Assembly: GCA_038503075.1 (NCBI GenBank)
Contig: JBCAML010000013.1
Span: 558,001 to 622,000 of the forward strand
Origin: Gyromitra esculenta
Lineage: Eukaryota > Ascomycota > Pezizomycetes > Pezizales > Discinaceae
Length of the DNA stretch: 64,000 bases
Direction of reading: 5' to 3'
Shown here piece by piece: positions 21,517 to 32,253 of this stretch. A program made the position numbers and the translations under genes. The notes beneath the pieces are model-generated. The model worked only from the letters and a program-made list of their open reading frames with translations, was not told the origin of the DNA and did not search any database. The number at the start of each line of letters is the position of its first letter. Position 1 is the first letter of the stretch.

Positions 21517-22863
21517 TTTCACGGATAAGAATCGGGTAATGGGCTAGGATGGTTGTGGAAGTTACGAAGGGTTTTCTTTGAGTATAATGTTATACCTATT
21601 GGTAGCTTAGTTGGTTACGACTTGAGTTCGCTTACGATGCACACATATGGACTAGCGTTCAATCCCCGACCATGTCGGTTATTATTAATCTTGGTTGATT
21701 ATTAATAAGATTCGGATTGGATATTTGGTTTCCTTGTGTCATCAATGGCCGACTCTTTCGATCGACACTTCCCCGATTCGCTTATACGTTGCGTTGCCGG
21801 TTAATTCCGACAATCACGCCATACGATAATGAGAGGGGTAGGAGCGAAGGAAAGCGTTTCAGGGTCTATGGGATTTCTTCATGTTAGTTCATGTTATTAC
21901 ATAGCCTTTGTATTCGACGCTTGACTACTATAAGTAGTCCAGTGTTCTACCGTTGAGAAGGGTCTTCTTCCTGATCATTAGCGACGAAGAACGAGCCTTA
22001 TCAATATTATATTGTATAGCTTAGCGGTATACGACTTTCATTCATACTCTCAAGGTCCTGCGTTCGTTTCATCTTCAAGTAATACTTTCTTCATGCAAAG
22101 AATCCTTTATTTCTTCAAGAGACTTTGTTGTTGCTTCACGCGACACGAACCTCAAAGTCACGACGCGTCCACAACAGACCTCGTCCTTCCAGATTGGTTA
22201 GACGAAGAGTATATTCGAACGAACACGATACCCAACAAGCAAAGCAAGCGATATTCAAACTACACATAGGGCCAAGGACCCTTCAGCGTTAGCTATTAAA
22301 ACCATACTATTGGAAGTTCTTCACGGAACCTTGCTCGATCCCTACTTTGAACCCTACGGTTATCTTTTAGCGGTTCATAAGAAGCAGTTAGGACTTGCGC
22401 CTGTGTATTGTGTTGCGGATAGCAACCGGGCAGGTTATAGCGTCTAGATTGTTATCTAAAGCTTCTTGGAGATTTCCTGTGCGGTAAGAAGTACCGGTCT
22501 TACATATAATGGCTTTGTCTTTCGGTTATGTTTCGGCTGTTGCCAGGTGGCTGTTTGTGTTACGAGAAAGCGGGGTATTTAAACGGAGGATTTTGGTCGT
22601 TTGTGTTCTCTTTCTCTTTCTTCCTTAAGCAACGTTCTCGTTACCTTCTGCTGTAAAGTCGTCGAAATACCATCTCGATTCTATCTCAGAATCTTCGCTG
22701 TCGCTGTCTCCCTCGCTGCACTTATCTCGCCTTGAGATAAAAGATATCCTCGTAGAACTTGTAGAACACGTCGCACTCTTCGAAACGTGTTGTCACCTCG
22801 CTTCAGTAGCACTGCTCACCTTCAGGGATACTGAAGGGCTTAACTCGAGGCACAACCGTGAGA
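21517..22863 (+). mobile_element. solo LTR, TTTCACGG family, split by a C-type LTR
   Basis: Pieces 21517-21587 and 22510-22863, about 425 bp, TTTCACGG...CCGTGAGA. Exact TSD TGGAT (21512-21516 and 22864-22868) within the C-type LTR. Confidence 0.9.
21588..22504 (+). mobile_element. variant C-type solo LTR (C2)
   Basis: 917 bp, TGTTATACC start and CTTACA end, exact TSD TATAA (21583-21587 and 22505-22509). Only about 21975-22013 and the last 240 bp resemble the C LTR. The first 390 bp and about 22014-22265 are unrelated to it, so this is a sister family that shares the R-like block and the 3' end. The divergent part has tRNA-like motifs (see findings). Confidence 0.85.
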
Positions 22864-23056
22864 TGGATGTAAACTCTGAGTCAGATCATTAGCGACGAAG
22901 AACGAGCCTTATCAATATTATATTGTTTCTAGCAAAATTACTTCTGTGCAATTTACTCTTTTACTTGTGAATTACTTTTATCTCGCTTAGCAAGGCCTTG
23001 GCCCTTCAGCATTAGTTATTAAAACCTTACTATTGGAAGTTCTTCACGGAACTTTA

Positions 23057-23462
23057 TTTCACGGATGGAACTAAGTAACGGGTTAGGATAAGGGTTATTG
23101 GGATATAATGGCTTTGTTGTTCGGTTGTGTTTCGGTTAAAATGTTGGATTGTTGTTTGTGCGACGGGAAAGCGGGGTATATAAGTGGAGTAGTTTTGTCG
23201 TTTGTGTGTTCTCTTTTCTTCTCTCCTTAAGCAACGTTCTCGTTACCTTCTACTGAAAATCGTCGAAATACCATCTTGATTCTACCTCAGAATCCTCGCT
23301 GTCGCTGTTTCCCTCGCTGCACTTATCTCGCCTTGAGATAAAGATATCCTCGTAGAACTTGTAGAACACGCTGCACTCTTCAAACGTGTTGTCACCTCGC
23401 TTAAGTAGCACTGCTCACTTTCGGGGATACTGAAAGGCTTAACTCGAGGCACAACCGTGAGA
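23057..23462 (+). repeat. E1 5' LTR
   Basis: 406 bp with TATATAAG at 23177-23184 and AAGCAACGT at 23229-23237. The 13 bases after the LTR (23463-23475) contain the complement of that 9-mer. Confidence 0.94.
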
Positions 23463-23536
23463 TTACGTTGCTTCCAACATCTACACCTTCTACCACCTGA
23501 TCAACACGAAAACACCTCTCCCCCACCAACCTCAGC

Positions 23537-24627
23537 ATGGAAGGAGCCGCCGTCGCCGCAAAACGCTTCCCCACTAGAGAAGCATTCGCCCAAGCTTACC
23601 GAGCTACAACGAACTTAGAGACCTCAACCAAGCCCTGGAAGACCAAATTGACGTCCTCCAGGAAAGCGAGCGAGAAAATGAGGTCAAACTCAATACCGCC
23701 CGCATTCAAACTGACAATGCTCTCCGCCACGCCACTGAACAGGACCAACGCGTCACAGAAGCAGCCAGCCTAATTGCCCGGTTACGACAAGAACGAAACG
23801 AAGCTCGTACCAGCATCCAGGCCCCCCCTGCTCCACCAAACCTCAGCGCCACCCCACCTCCAGCGGTATCCCACCGTTCAGAACGAATGCCAGATCCTGA
23901 GAAATTCGACGGATCCCGATCCAAACTGCCAGGATTTATCCTACAACTGCGCTCCAAACTTACGGTCAATCGAGATCGTTTTGCAAATGAAACAACAATG
24001 ATCCTCTACACCATAAATCGACTAGAAGGGGCAGCTCTGGAGCAAGTCCGCCACACGGTACTGCCCTCAGGCCTCACCACATGGACCAGTGCCGAAGAGC
24101 TGATCACCGCACTGGAAACTGCATTCGGAGATCCCGACCCCACCGGCACTGCCCGACGAGAACTACACCAACTCCGTCAGGGCAAACGAGATTTCTCGGC
24201 TTACCTAGCAGACTTTCAGAGAATCATGGGGCAACTTAACTTCGACGAAAACTCGAAAATGGATGCCCTCGAACACGGTATGTCCGAGGAATTGAAAGAA
24301 GCCATGGTTTTCACCCCTGCTGTCCCCACAAACCTTAACGACACAATCCTCACCCTTACCCGGATGGACAACCGCATCCGAGCTCGCAAGGCAGAAAAAC
24401 GGGGGAATAACCGAGATACGATGGGACAATTCAGCGCCCCCGCTTTCACCCCTGCCTCCTCTTTCACCCCCGGAGGGCTAGCCCCTATGGATCTATCCTT
24501 CGGCCGTACTAGCAATACCTCTCGCCCCCCTCAAGATCAACGGTATACTATGGTAAACGGAAGGAGGAAACTATCGGAAGAAGAAAAACAGTGGCGCCGT
24601 TCCACTGGAAAATGCATGTTTTGCGCA
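23537..24627 (+). pseudogene. gag: E1 Gag, N-terminal and core part
   Basis: The ATG at 23537 gives MEGAAVAAKRFPTREAFAQ, as in E2. A 16-nt deletion near 23603 shifts the frame; the conserved Gag core (MPDPEKFDGSR onward) continues in the shifted frame to the solo LTR at 24628. Adding back 16 nt and the part at 25582-25761 gives exactly 429 codons, so this deletion is the only length lesion. Not translatable as one protein. Confidence 0.88.
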
Positions 24628-25576
24628 TGTTATACCTGTACCTTTTGAAGGAGTTCCTGGCCCTGGAGTTACCCTATCTTTGGAGTTACCCTACTTTAGC
24701 ACCTTCCGGATCGGGACTGGAGCCTGTTACCCTGCCTCCAATCCTTCCAGTAGGTATAGTATTTGGAGAAGGGGGGACAGCACCAGAAAAGACCTGTCCC
24801 GGAGGGCAAAAGTAACCCCTAGGCCGTCAAGCAAAACCGTCCGGCGGAATGGGACCCGGAGGGTATGTAGGGGAAGTGTCTGGCTTCGCTGTGGTTCAAA
24901 CGGATTGCGAATCGGACCAAAACTGGCGGAGTTACAGACTGACAAAGATAAGGGAACGCAATGCTACGCGACGATTCGGATAGGCGAAATGATCGTCTCG
25001 AAGAGACGAACGCAATGAAGACGAATACGTAACTCCCATGTTACCGACATGCATACTGCTTGGAGAATCGCGGATCGGGGCCAGGGAACTCAATGGGGTA
25101 TCGGGTATAGAGATAAGGCGAAGTGGTTTCATGTTGTCATAGTAGTTAGCGCCTCTACACCACACTATACCCAAACATAGTAGAGAGGAGGCATTATAAA
25201 TACTCTCGCAGTGGATGTAAAACTCTGAGTCGGATCATTAGCGACGAAGAACGAGCCTTATCAATATTATATTGTTTCTAGCAAAATTACTTCTGTGCAA
25301 TTTACTCTATTACTTGTGAATTACTTTTATCTCGCTTAGCAAGGCTTTGGCCCTTCAGCGTTAGTTATTAAAACCTTACTATTGGAAGTTCTTCACGGAA
25401 CTTTGCTCGATCCCTACTTTGAACCCTACGGTTATCTTTTAGCGGTTCATAAGAAGCAGTTAGGACTTGCGCCTGTGTATTGTGTTGCGGATAGCAACCG
25501 GGCAGGTTATAGCGTCTAGATTGTTATCTAAAGCTTCTTGGAGATTTCCTGTGCGGTAAGAAGTACCGGTCTTACA
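24628..25576 (+). mobile_element. solo C-type LTR in E1 gag
   Basis: 949 bp, TGTTATACC...CTTACA, with exact TSD GCGCA (24623-24627 and 25577-25581). It splits the zinc knuckle of E1 Gag. As the longest uninterrupted copy it serves as the reference for the C-type LTR. Confidence 0.93.
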
Positions 25577-25581
25577 GCGCA

Positions 25582-25761
25582 GCTCCAGACCACTCTTACG
25601 CCAACTGCCCCTCCGCCCCCAAGAAACCCACAATGAGAGGGGCCCTCACCGCACCACCAGCCTCCCGTACACCCGCCGCCTCATCACTTCCGCCACCACC
25701 ACTTCCTCCTCAGTTTTTCGCGTTAGAATCTGCAGACTCTTCCAACGAGTCTTTAAACTAG
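25582..25761 (+). pseudogene. gag: E1 Gag, C-terminal part after the solo LTR
   Basis: Continues the CCHC zinc knuckle cut between CMFCA and APDHSYANC, then a Pro-rich tail, ending at TAG 25759-25761 directly after the slippery heptamer T-TTA-AAC (25752-25758). Confidence 0.88.
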
Positions 25762-25796
25762 TCCAACCAAGGCTGACCAGTGACCCTGCCTCGGTT
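25752..25796 (+). promoter_or_regulatory. -1 frameshift signal, E1
   Basis: Heptamer TTTAAAC 25752-25758, stop TAG, then AACCAAGG (25765-25772) facing CCTCGGTT (25789-25796): an 8-bp stem with one mismatch and a 16-nt loop. Confidence 0.8.
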
Positions 25797-27716
25797 CCTA
25801 TTTCTTTACCTTTGTCGGTTTTTTCTATCTCGGGGTTTTCAGTGTCGGACATGTGTGTGGAGGACCAATTGGATGGGGAACACTTCGTTATTTCATGTAA
25901 CATTTCCCATAACAATACAATTATTAAAACTCATGCACTATTGGACACTGGAGCCTCGGGATTCGCCTTCATAGACAAAGATTTTGCGAGTCACCATTCC
26001 CTACCTCTATCCCCTTTGAAAACTCACCGGCAACTAGAAGTGATTGATGGTCGCCCAGTTTCGTCAGGAGACATCACTCATATCGCTAATATTAATCTCT
26101 CCATCCAACGACACCAGGAACAGGCCCCCTGCTTCGTCACCCAATTAGGACATTACCCCCTTGTTTTAGGAATTCCATGGATGAACTACCATGATGTCCA
26201 ACTTCACTTTGCCAAAAAACGCATTGAGTTTAATTCTAAACTCTGCACCACCCACTGCGCCCCCGATTCTACTACCGTTTCCGTCCCCTCAATTGCCGCT
26301 CCTCCTAAACTAAATCTATCTTTTATCGGGGCTGCCAGTTTTAGGACCCTCACCCGAAAACGTTCCTCCCAGGCTTACGCCATGTCGCTATATGAGATAA
26401 ACAAAATCATCGACGACAAGACAACCAACGAGGAATGGAAGGCGAGAATTCCTGCGGAGTACCATAATTTTCTAGATATGTTTGATAAGCGTAAGGCTCA
26501 AGGACTCCCCCCTCGCCGATCTTATGACCACCGGATACAATTACAGGAAGGAAAAGACGCCCCTTTCGGACCTCTTTATGGAATGTCTCGAGAAGAACTC
26601 ATTGTTCTAAAAAAGTACATCGAGGATAACCTTGAAAAAGGATTCATCCGCGCTAGTTCTTCTCCAGCAGGATCCCCCGTGCTCTTCGTTAAAAAGGCTG
26701 ATGGGTCTTTACGACTATGCGTGGATTACCGCGGCCTCAATGCAATCACAGTCAAGGACCGTTATACATCACCCCTCATCCGAGAAACACTGGATCGTTT
26801 AGCAAAAGCCCAATGGTATACCAAACTAGACCTTCGTGACGGATACCACCAAGTGCGCATTGCAGAGGGAGATGAATGGAAAACCGCCTTCCGCACCCGG
26901 TATGGTCTTTACGAGTACCAGGTGATGCCGTTTGGCTTAACTAACGCCCCCGGAACATTCCAACGCTTTGTAAACGACTGTCTCACTGAATACCTGGACA
27001 TCTTCTGTACTGCTTACCTAGACGATATCCTCATCTACAGTGACACTTTCGCTGAACATCAGATCCACGTTCGCAAGGTCCTCCAAACCCTCAAGGATAA
27101 CGACATTCTGCTAAAACCAGAGAAATGTGAATTCGAGGTACAAACCACTAAGTACCTGGGTCTTATCCTTACCCCCAGCGGCATTAAGATGGATGAAGAG
27201 AAACTCAAAGCCGTACGAGAGTGGGGAACGCCAAAGAGCGTAAAAGATGTCCAAGCTTTCTTAGGTTTTGCCAACTTCTACCGTCGCTTCATCCTCGGAT
27301 TTTCTAAGCTTGCTGCTCCCCTTACTGCTCTTACTAGGAAAGGCATCGTCTTCGAATGGTCTGTCGAAGCCGACATAGCGTTTGAAAACCTCAAACACGC
27401 CTTCACCACCGCCCCCATTCTTATCCACTTTGACCCAGACAAGAAAATCATCGTGGAAACAGATGCCTCTGACTTTGTATCGGGAGGAGTGCTCTCTCAA
27501 TATGATGATGCCGGAGTCTTACATCCAGTCGCTTTTTTCTCGAAAAAACATTCACCTGCCGAATGCAATTACGAGATATATGACAAGGAGCTACTGGCCA
27601 TCATTAGAGTATTTGAAGAATGGCGCCCGGAACTCGAAGGTTCCAAACACCCCATCGACGTAATCAGTGATCATAAAAATCTCGAATATTTTATGAGTAC
27701 AAAACAACTGAACCGA
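25758..27716 (+). CDS. pol: E1 Pol, part 1 (protease, RT, most of RNase H)
   Basis: 653 codons in the -1 frame from the slippery site. Protease LLDTGASGFAFID; RT with [19 protein letters not shown] and the catalytic TAYLDDILIYS; RNase [13 protein letters not shown] to [16 protein letters not shown], where E2 is inserted. No internal stop. Joined to 39437-41182 the frame runs for 1,235 codons, the same as element A, so Pol was intact before E2 landed. As it stands the protein would be truncated at the E2 insertion. Confidence 0.92.
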
Positions 27717-28135
27717 TCTCACGGTTCAGTCCCTCGATAAGCCCTTCAGTATCCCTGAAGGTGAGCAGTGCTACTTAAGCGAGGTACTAACACGTTCGAG
27801 GATTGCAGTGTTTTCTACAAGTTCTACGAGGGGTCTATCTCAAGGCGAGATAAGTGCAACGAAGTGGCCAGCGACAGCGAGGGTTCTGAGGTAGAACCGA
27901 GATAGTGTTTTAACAGTGACAAGAGAAGGTAAACGAGAACGTTGCTTAAGGAAAGAAGAAGAGAAGAGACAGAAACGACCAAAATCCCTCGCTTAAATAC
28001 CCCGCTTTCCCGTAACACAATCAACAACCCGACAACAACCGAAATACAACCGAACTACAATGAGATTATAACAAAAGATCCAAAATCCATAACAACCGTC
28101 GTACCAAATCCTAACCCTATTCCTAATCCGTGAAA
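27717..28135 (-). repeat. E2 3' LTR
   Basis: 419 bp, no difference from 39013-39431 found by eye. Confidence 0.94.
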
Positions 28136-30498
28136 GTAGCCCCCCGTCTCAAGCGTGAGCTCCTGCGAACCTTAGGACCGGTAGTAATTAAAAAGGTGTC
28201 GAGGGCAGCAGTGTCCTGAAGATCTTCGGCAGGTTCCCAGGTAGGATGAGCATATCCCGTCCATTCAACCAAGTACTGTTGTTGTCCGCGATGTACCCGT
28301 TGTTCGAGGATTTTCTCAATAAAATATTCCTCCTGTTCATTAACTACAATTGGAGGCGGAGGGGGTATTATTTGTCCTGGGAGAGGATCTTCGGTGGCAG
28401 GTTTAAGGAGCGAAACGTGGAAGACGGGATGATACTTAACGGATGGTGGGAGATCAATCTCATAGGCAAAAGGCGATACTATTTTCTTTATCGGATAAGG
28501 TCCCATCCATTTCCAATCGAGTTTCCGAGCATTTCGAACAGTTCGGATGTTCTTCATGGACACAAAAACCTGGTTATTGACTTGATAAGCGGGGGCCGGG
28601 GTTCGGTGTTTATTAGTCGAGGTTTCTTGAATATCCTGAGCTGTTCGAATTTGCGTTCGGAGGTAGTCATACAATTCTTGCATTGTAGTCGCAAAGATCG
28701 AAGAATCTAGACTTTGGGCAGTGGTTGTTGAAGCGATAATAGAAGTATCAAAACGGGGATGGTAACCATAGTTCGCGAAGAAAGGCGAGACCTTAGTACT
28801 AGCGGATTCTTGGTTATTTGCAGAAAATTCTGCCATCGGTAACCATTTACTCCAGTCTTCCTGTTGATAAGACACGTATGAGCGTAGGTATTGTTCCATA
28901 ATCGCGTTCAATCGTTCCGTTTGTCCGTCGGTCTCTGGATGGAAGGCTGTTGACATCCTGGCTTGGATTCCTAGACGCTGGCAAAGTTCCTTCCAAAAAT
29001 GGGCAGTGAACTGTGTCCCTCGATCAGAGGTAATATGTGTCGGTAGGCCGTGAAGTTTCCAAACATGCTGGAGGTAGAGATCTGCGACGTCTCGTGAATT
29101 GACAGTAGTATTACACGGGATGAGATGTCGCATTTTGGATAGTCGATCGACTACTACCATAATAGCATCATAGCCGTTCGATTCTGGGAGGCCTGTCACA
29201 AAGTCCATCGAGATTTCTTGCCAGGGACGGTTTGGAATAGGTAAGGGACGGAGAACTCCTTGGGTTCGCTGGGTAACTGGCTTCGCTTTTTGGCAGATAT
29301 GACAGTTGCGTACATATTGCTTGATTGATTCTCTCATCTTTGGCCAATAAAAGCTTCTACTGACCAGTTCAAAGGTTTTATCTCGTCCAGGGTGTCCTGC
29401 GGCAGGGGTGTCGTGGTGTCTCTTGATGAGTTCTAGACGAAGAGGGTCAAAGTCGGGCACGTAGAGATTTCCCCGATAGTACAATCGGTTATTCTCATTG
29501 GTGCATTCACTTAAGGTAATTTCCCTTGACTGTTGATCTTTATTCTTCAGACTCGCGAGTATTCTTTCCGGGAATTTGTCAGCAATGTATCCTTCTAGAA
29601 AAAGCTTTTCTAGGGGGGCATCCAATTCAGCGGCTTCGTTTGATAAAGAAGCCGACAACAAACTTATCTTAGGGTCAATATTTTCCCTTTTTAACACCAC
29701 TTGACTCTGATGTGTCAATCTTTCATCCCCTTCCTTGGGGAGATCTCCTGATCTCCGAGTCAATGCGTCTGGCTTTCCTCCCTGGCTGCCTGGTCGGTAT
29801 GTGATCACAAAATCGAAGCGAGATAGGTATTCTGCCCATCTAGCTTGGCGGCGGTTAAGTTGTTTGGTACTCATAAAGTACTCAAGGTTTTTGTGGTCAC
29901 TGATGACGTCAATGGGATATTTCGAGCCTTCGAGTTCCGGGCGCCATTCTTCAAATACCCTAATAATCGCGAGCAATTCCTTGTCGTATATCTCATAGTT
30001 ACACTCAGCAGGTGAATGCTTCTTTGAAAAGAAGGCTACGGGATGTAAAACTCCGGCGTCGTCGTATTGTGACAAGACGCCTCCTGATACAAAATCGGAT
30101 GCGTCAGTTTCAACGATGATTTTCTTATCAGGGTCGAAGTGGATGAGGATCGGAGCGGTAGTGAAGGCATGTTTAAGGTTTTCGAAGGCGATATCTGCTT
30201 CTACTGTCCATTCAAACGTAATGCCTTTTCTTGTAAGGGCCGTTAGGGGGGAAGCTAGCTTGGAAAATCCGAGTATAAATCGCCGGTAAAAATTAGCGAA
30301 ACCTAGAAAAGCCTGAACATCTTTAACACTTCTGGGGGTTCCCCATTCTCGGACGGCCTTCAGCTTCTCCTCGTCCATCTTGATGCCATCAGGAGTCAGA
30401 ATTAGGCCTAGGTACTTCGTAGTTTGTACCTCGAATTCGCATTTTTCTGGCTTCAATAGTATATCATTATCCTTCAGAGTTTGAAGTACCTTCCGAAC
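28123..30498 (-). CDS. pol: E2 Pol, part 2 (RT end, RNase H, integrase, chromodomain)
   Basis: 792 codons. Contains KPEKCEFEVQTTKYLGLIL (RT end), RNase H (VETDASDF), integrase zinc finger (CHICQKAK), the three integrase core motifs and a chromodomain (YFIEKILEQR...YLVEWTGYAHPTWEP). It ends RRGATFTD with its stop 13 bp inside the 3' LTR. No internal stop. Confidence 0.92.
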   Translation of the reverse strand, partial: VRKVLQTLKDNDILLKPEKCEFEVQTTKYLGLILTPDGIKMDEEKLKAVREWGTPRSVKDVQAFLGFANFYRRFILGFSKLASPLTALTRKGITFEWTVEADIAFENLKHAFTTAPILIHFDPDKKIIVETDASDFVSGGVLSQYDDAGVLHPVAFFSKKHSPAECNYEIYDKELLAIIRVFEEWRPELEGSKYPIDVISDHKNLEYFMSTKQLNRRQARWAEYLSRFDFVITYRPGSQGGKPDALTRRSGDLPKEGDERLTHQSQVVLKRENIDPKISLLSASLSNEAAELDAPLEKLFLEGYIADKFPERILASLKNKDQQSREITLSECTNENNRLYYRGNLYVPDFDPLRLELIKRHHDTPAAGHPGRDKTFELVSRSFYWPKMRESIKQYVRNCHICQKAKPVTQRTQGVLRPLPIPNRPWQEISMDFVTGLPESNGYDAIMVVVDRLSKMRHLIPCNTTVNSRDVADLYLQHVWKLHGLPTHITSDRGTQFTAHFWKELCQRLGIQARMSTAFHPETDGQTERLNAIMEQYLRSYVSYQQEDWSKWLPMAEFSANNQESASTKVSPFFANYGYHPRFDTSIIASTTTAQSLDSSIFATTMQELYDYLRTQIRTAQDIQETSTNKHRTPAPAYQVNNQVFVSMKNIRTVRNARKLDWKWMGPYPIKKIVSPFAYEIDLPPSVKYHPVFHVSLLKPATEDPLPGQIIPPPPPIVVNEQEEYFIEKILEQRVHRGQQQYLVEWTGYAHPTWEPAEDLQDTAALDTFLITTGPKVRRSSRLRRGATFTD

Positions 30499-30503
30499 GT
30501 GGG

Positions 30504-30914
30504 TTTCATGGATAACTGTTTTCGTTGGTTCGTCGGGTACAGGGTTATAAGGTTATTGTGTTACGTTGTCGTTCCTTGTGTTTCTTTAGGTTTCCGTTGC
30601 AATGAGTCAGGTCTTTGTCATCGAACGAGTTGGATTGTGGTATATAAGCGAAGGGATTGCCCCTCTTGTTGTACTTTTCCTTCTTCGTTCCTTAAGCAAC
30701 GTCTTCTATTGCACACTCATTGTATCTCACGAATACAAACTCAGATTACACCTCGTAATCTTTCGCCGTCGCCGTCTTCAAGTCCTCATAACTTGAACCA
30801 CTGGTAGAGCCTGTAGAATCATCGCACACTCTCCTGTCGTTAGTTTCTCATTCAAGTAGCACTGCTCATCTCGGGGGATACCTGAGAGCTTGACGAGAAT
30901 CTCGCTCCTTGAGA
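30504..30914 (+). repeat. E3 5' LTR
   Basis: 411 bp; TATATAAG at 30641-30648 and AAGCAACGT at 30694-30702. Just outside it (30915-30927) lies the complementary TTACGTTGCTTCC. Confidence 0.95.
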
Positions 30915-30971
30915 TTACGTTGCTTCCCTATCTACACCCTCTACCCTTACCCATTTACTTTCGACGCCACC

Positions 30972-32219
30972 ATGAGCAACCCCGCCCCCGCCCCCTGGAC
31001 CTTCCCCACCTTTGAGAATTTCCAAGCCGCCGCCAATGCCGACCTCGCCTCCGCCTATGAGGAAATCCGCTCCCACTACCAACAGCGGGTGGATAACCTC
31101 ACCTACGCAGATCTACAACTTGAGGAAGCAACTCAAGAGCGAAACAACATGACGGCTAGGTTCAATACCTGCCAATCCCAATTGCAGGCAGCCGAAGCAG
31201 AAATCGCCCGCCTCCAAAATGCCGCTCCCCCACCTCCTGCACCATCGCCGCCACCCCCTCCTGCTCACACCCAAGGAGGCCGCTCGGACAAAATGCCCGA
31301 CCCAGATAAGTTTAATGGGTCTCGCGACAAACTCCCTGGGTTCGTTTTACAACTCAGGTCGAAGCTTTCAGTCAACGCCGACCGCTTCTCAAGTAGCAAC
31401 AATATGGTATTGTATGCTATTAGCCGTCTCGAGGGAGCCGCCCTCGAACAAGTTCGCCATTCCGTCCTTCCTGACGGAACTACCACCTGGAACTCCGCCG
31501 CTGACTTAATCACCGCCCTGGAAACTGCCTTCGGCGATCCCGACCCTCTCGGTACCGCTCGCCGTGAACTGCACCAACTCCGACAAGGGAAGCGAGATTT
31601 CTCCGCCTACCTTGCTGACTTCCAACGCATCATGGGACGCCTTAACTACGATGAATCAGCCAAGAACGATGCCCTAGAGTTCGGCATGTCGGATGAGCTA
31701 AAGGAAGCAGTAGTAACGGTTGCCGACTTCCCCACCACCTTCACCTCCCTCTGCGCATTCCTCCTACGCCTAGATAACCGAATCCGAGCAAGAAGGGAGG
31801 AAAAGAAAAACGCCACCCGCAACACCATGGGACAATTCGCCGCCCCTGCCGCCCCCCCCGCCGCCTATACCCCCGCCTCCTCCTCCTTCGCCCCTGGAGG
31901 ACTCGTCCCTATGGATCTTTCTTTCGGCCGTACCTCCACCTCTCGCCCCGCCCCGGAACAACGATATGTTCAAATAAACGGGAGAAGAAAATTGTCTCCT
32001 GAGGAGAAATCCTGGAGGCAAACCAATAATCGCTGCTTGTTCTGCGCGGGAGAAGGACATATCTTCTCAAACTGCCCTTCTGCCTCCAAGCGCCCCGCCA
32101 TGAGAGGAGCCGTCACCAACGCCGCCGCCACACCCCCAGCCCCTTCTGTTTTTCCGCCGCCTCTCCCTCCTCGCTTTCCTGCCTTCGATGCAGCAGACTC
32201 AGTTGAGTCTTTAAACTAG
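30972..32219 (+). CDS. gag: E3 Gag polyprotein
   Basis: 415 residues from ATG 30972 (MSNPAPAPWTFPTFENFQ), 57 nt past the LTR. The N-terminal coiled-coil region is followed by a Pro-rich linker, the Gag core (MPDPDKFNGSR; TAFGDPDPLGTARRELHQL), a CCHC knuckle (CLFCAGEGHIFSNC) and a Pro-rich C-terminus. It ends at TAG 32217-32219 after the slippery heptamer. The N-terminal region differs clearly from that of A, E1 and E2, so E3 and E4 form a separate family. Structural protein of the virus-like particle. Confidence 0.94.
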   Translation: MSNPAPAPWTFPTFENFQAAANADLASAYEEIRSHYQQRVDNLTYADLQLEEATQERNNMTARFNTCQSQLQAAEAEIARLQNAAPPPPAPSPPPPPAHTQGGRSDKMPDPDKFNGSRDKLPGFVLQLRSKLSVNADRFSSSNNMVLYAISRLEGAALEQVRHSVLPDGTTTWNSAADLITALETAFGDPDPLGTARRELHQLRQGKRDFSAYLADFQRIMGRLNYDESAKNDALEFGMSDELKEAVVTVADFPTTFTSLCAFLLRLDNRIRARREEKKNATRNTMGQFAAPAAPPAAYTPASSSFAPGGLVPMDLSFGRTSTSRPAPEQRYVQINGRRKLSPEEKSWRQTNNRCLFCAGEGHIFSNCPSASKRPAMRGAVTNAAATPPAPSVFPPPLPPRFPAFDAADSVESLN

Positions 32220-32253
32220 TTCAACCAGAGTCGCCTTGTGACCCTGCTCTGGT
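32210..32253 (+). promoter_or_regulatory. -1 frameshift signal, E3
   Basis: Heptamer TTTAAAC 32210-32216, stop TAG, then ACCAGAG (32224-32230) pairing with CTCTGGT (32247-32253). The stem sequence differs from the A and E2 stems but the changes are compensated. Confidence 0.85.

Noticed and set aside
20968..22863. Two adjacent C-type LTRs (20004-20930 inverted and 20968 onward) considered as one large inverted-repeat element
   Set aside because: Each has its own 5-bp TSD (TGAGC; TTGGA/CTGGA) and 32 bp of transposase lies between them, so they are independent insertions.
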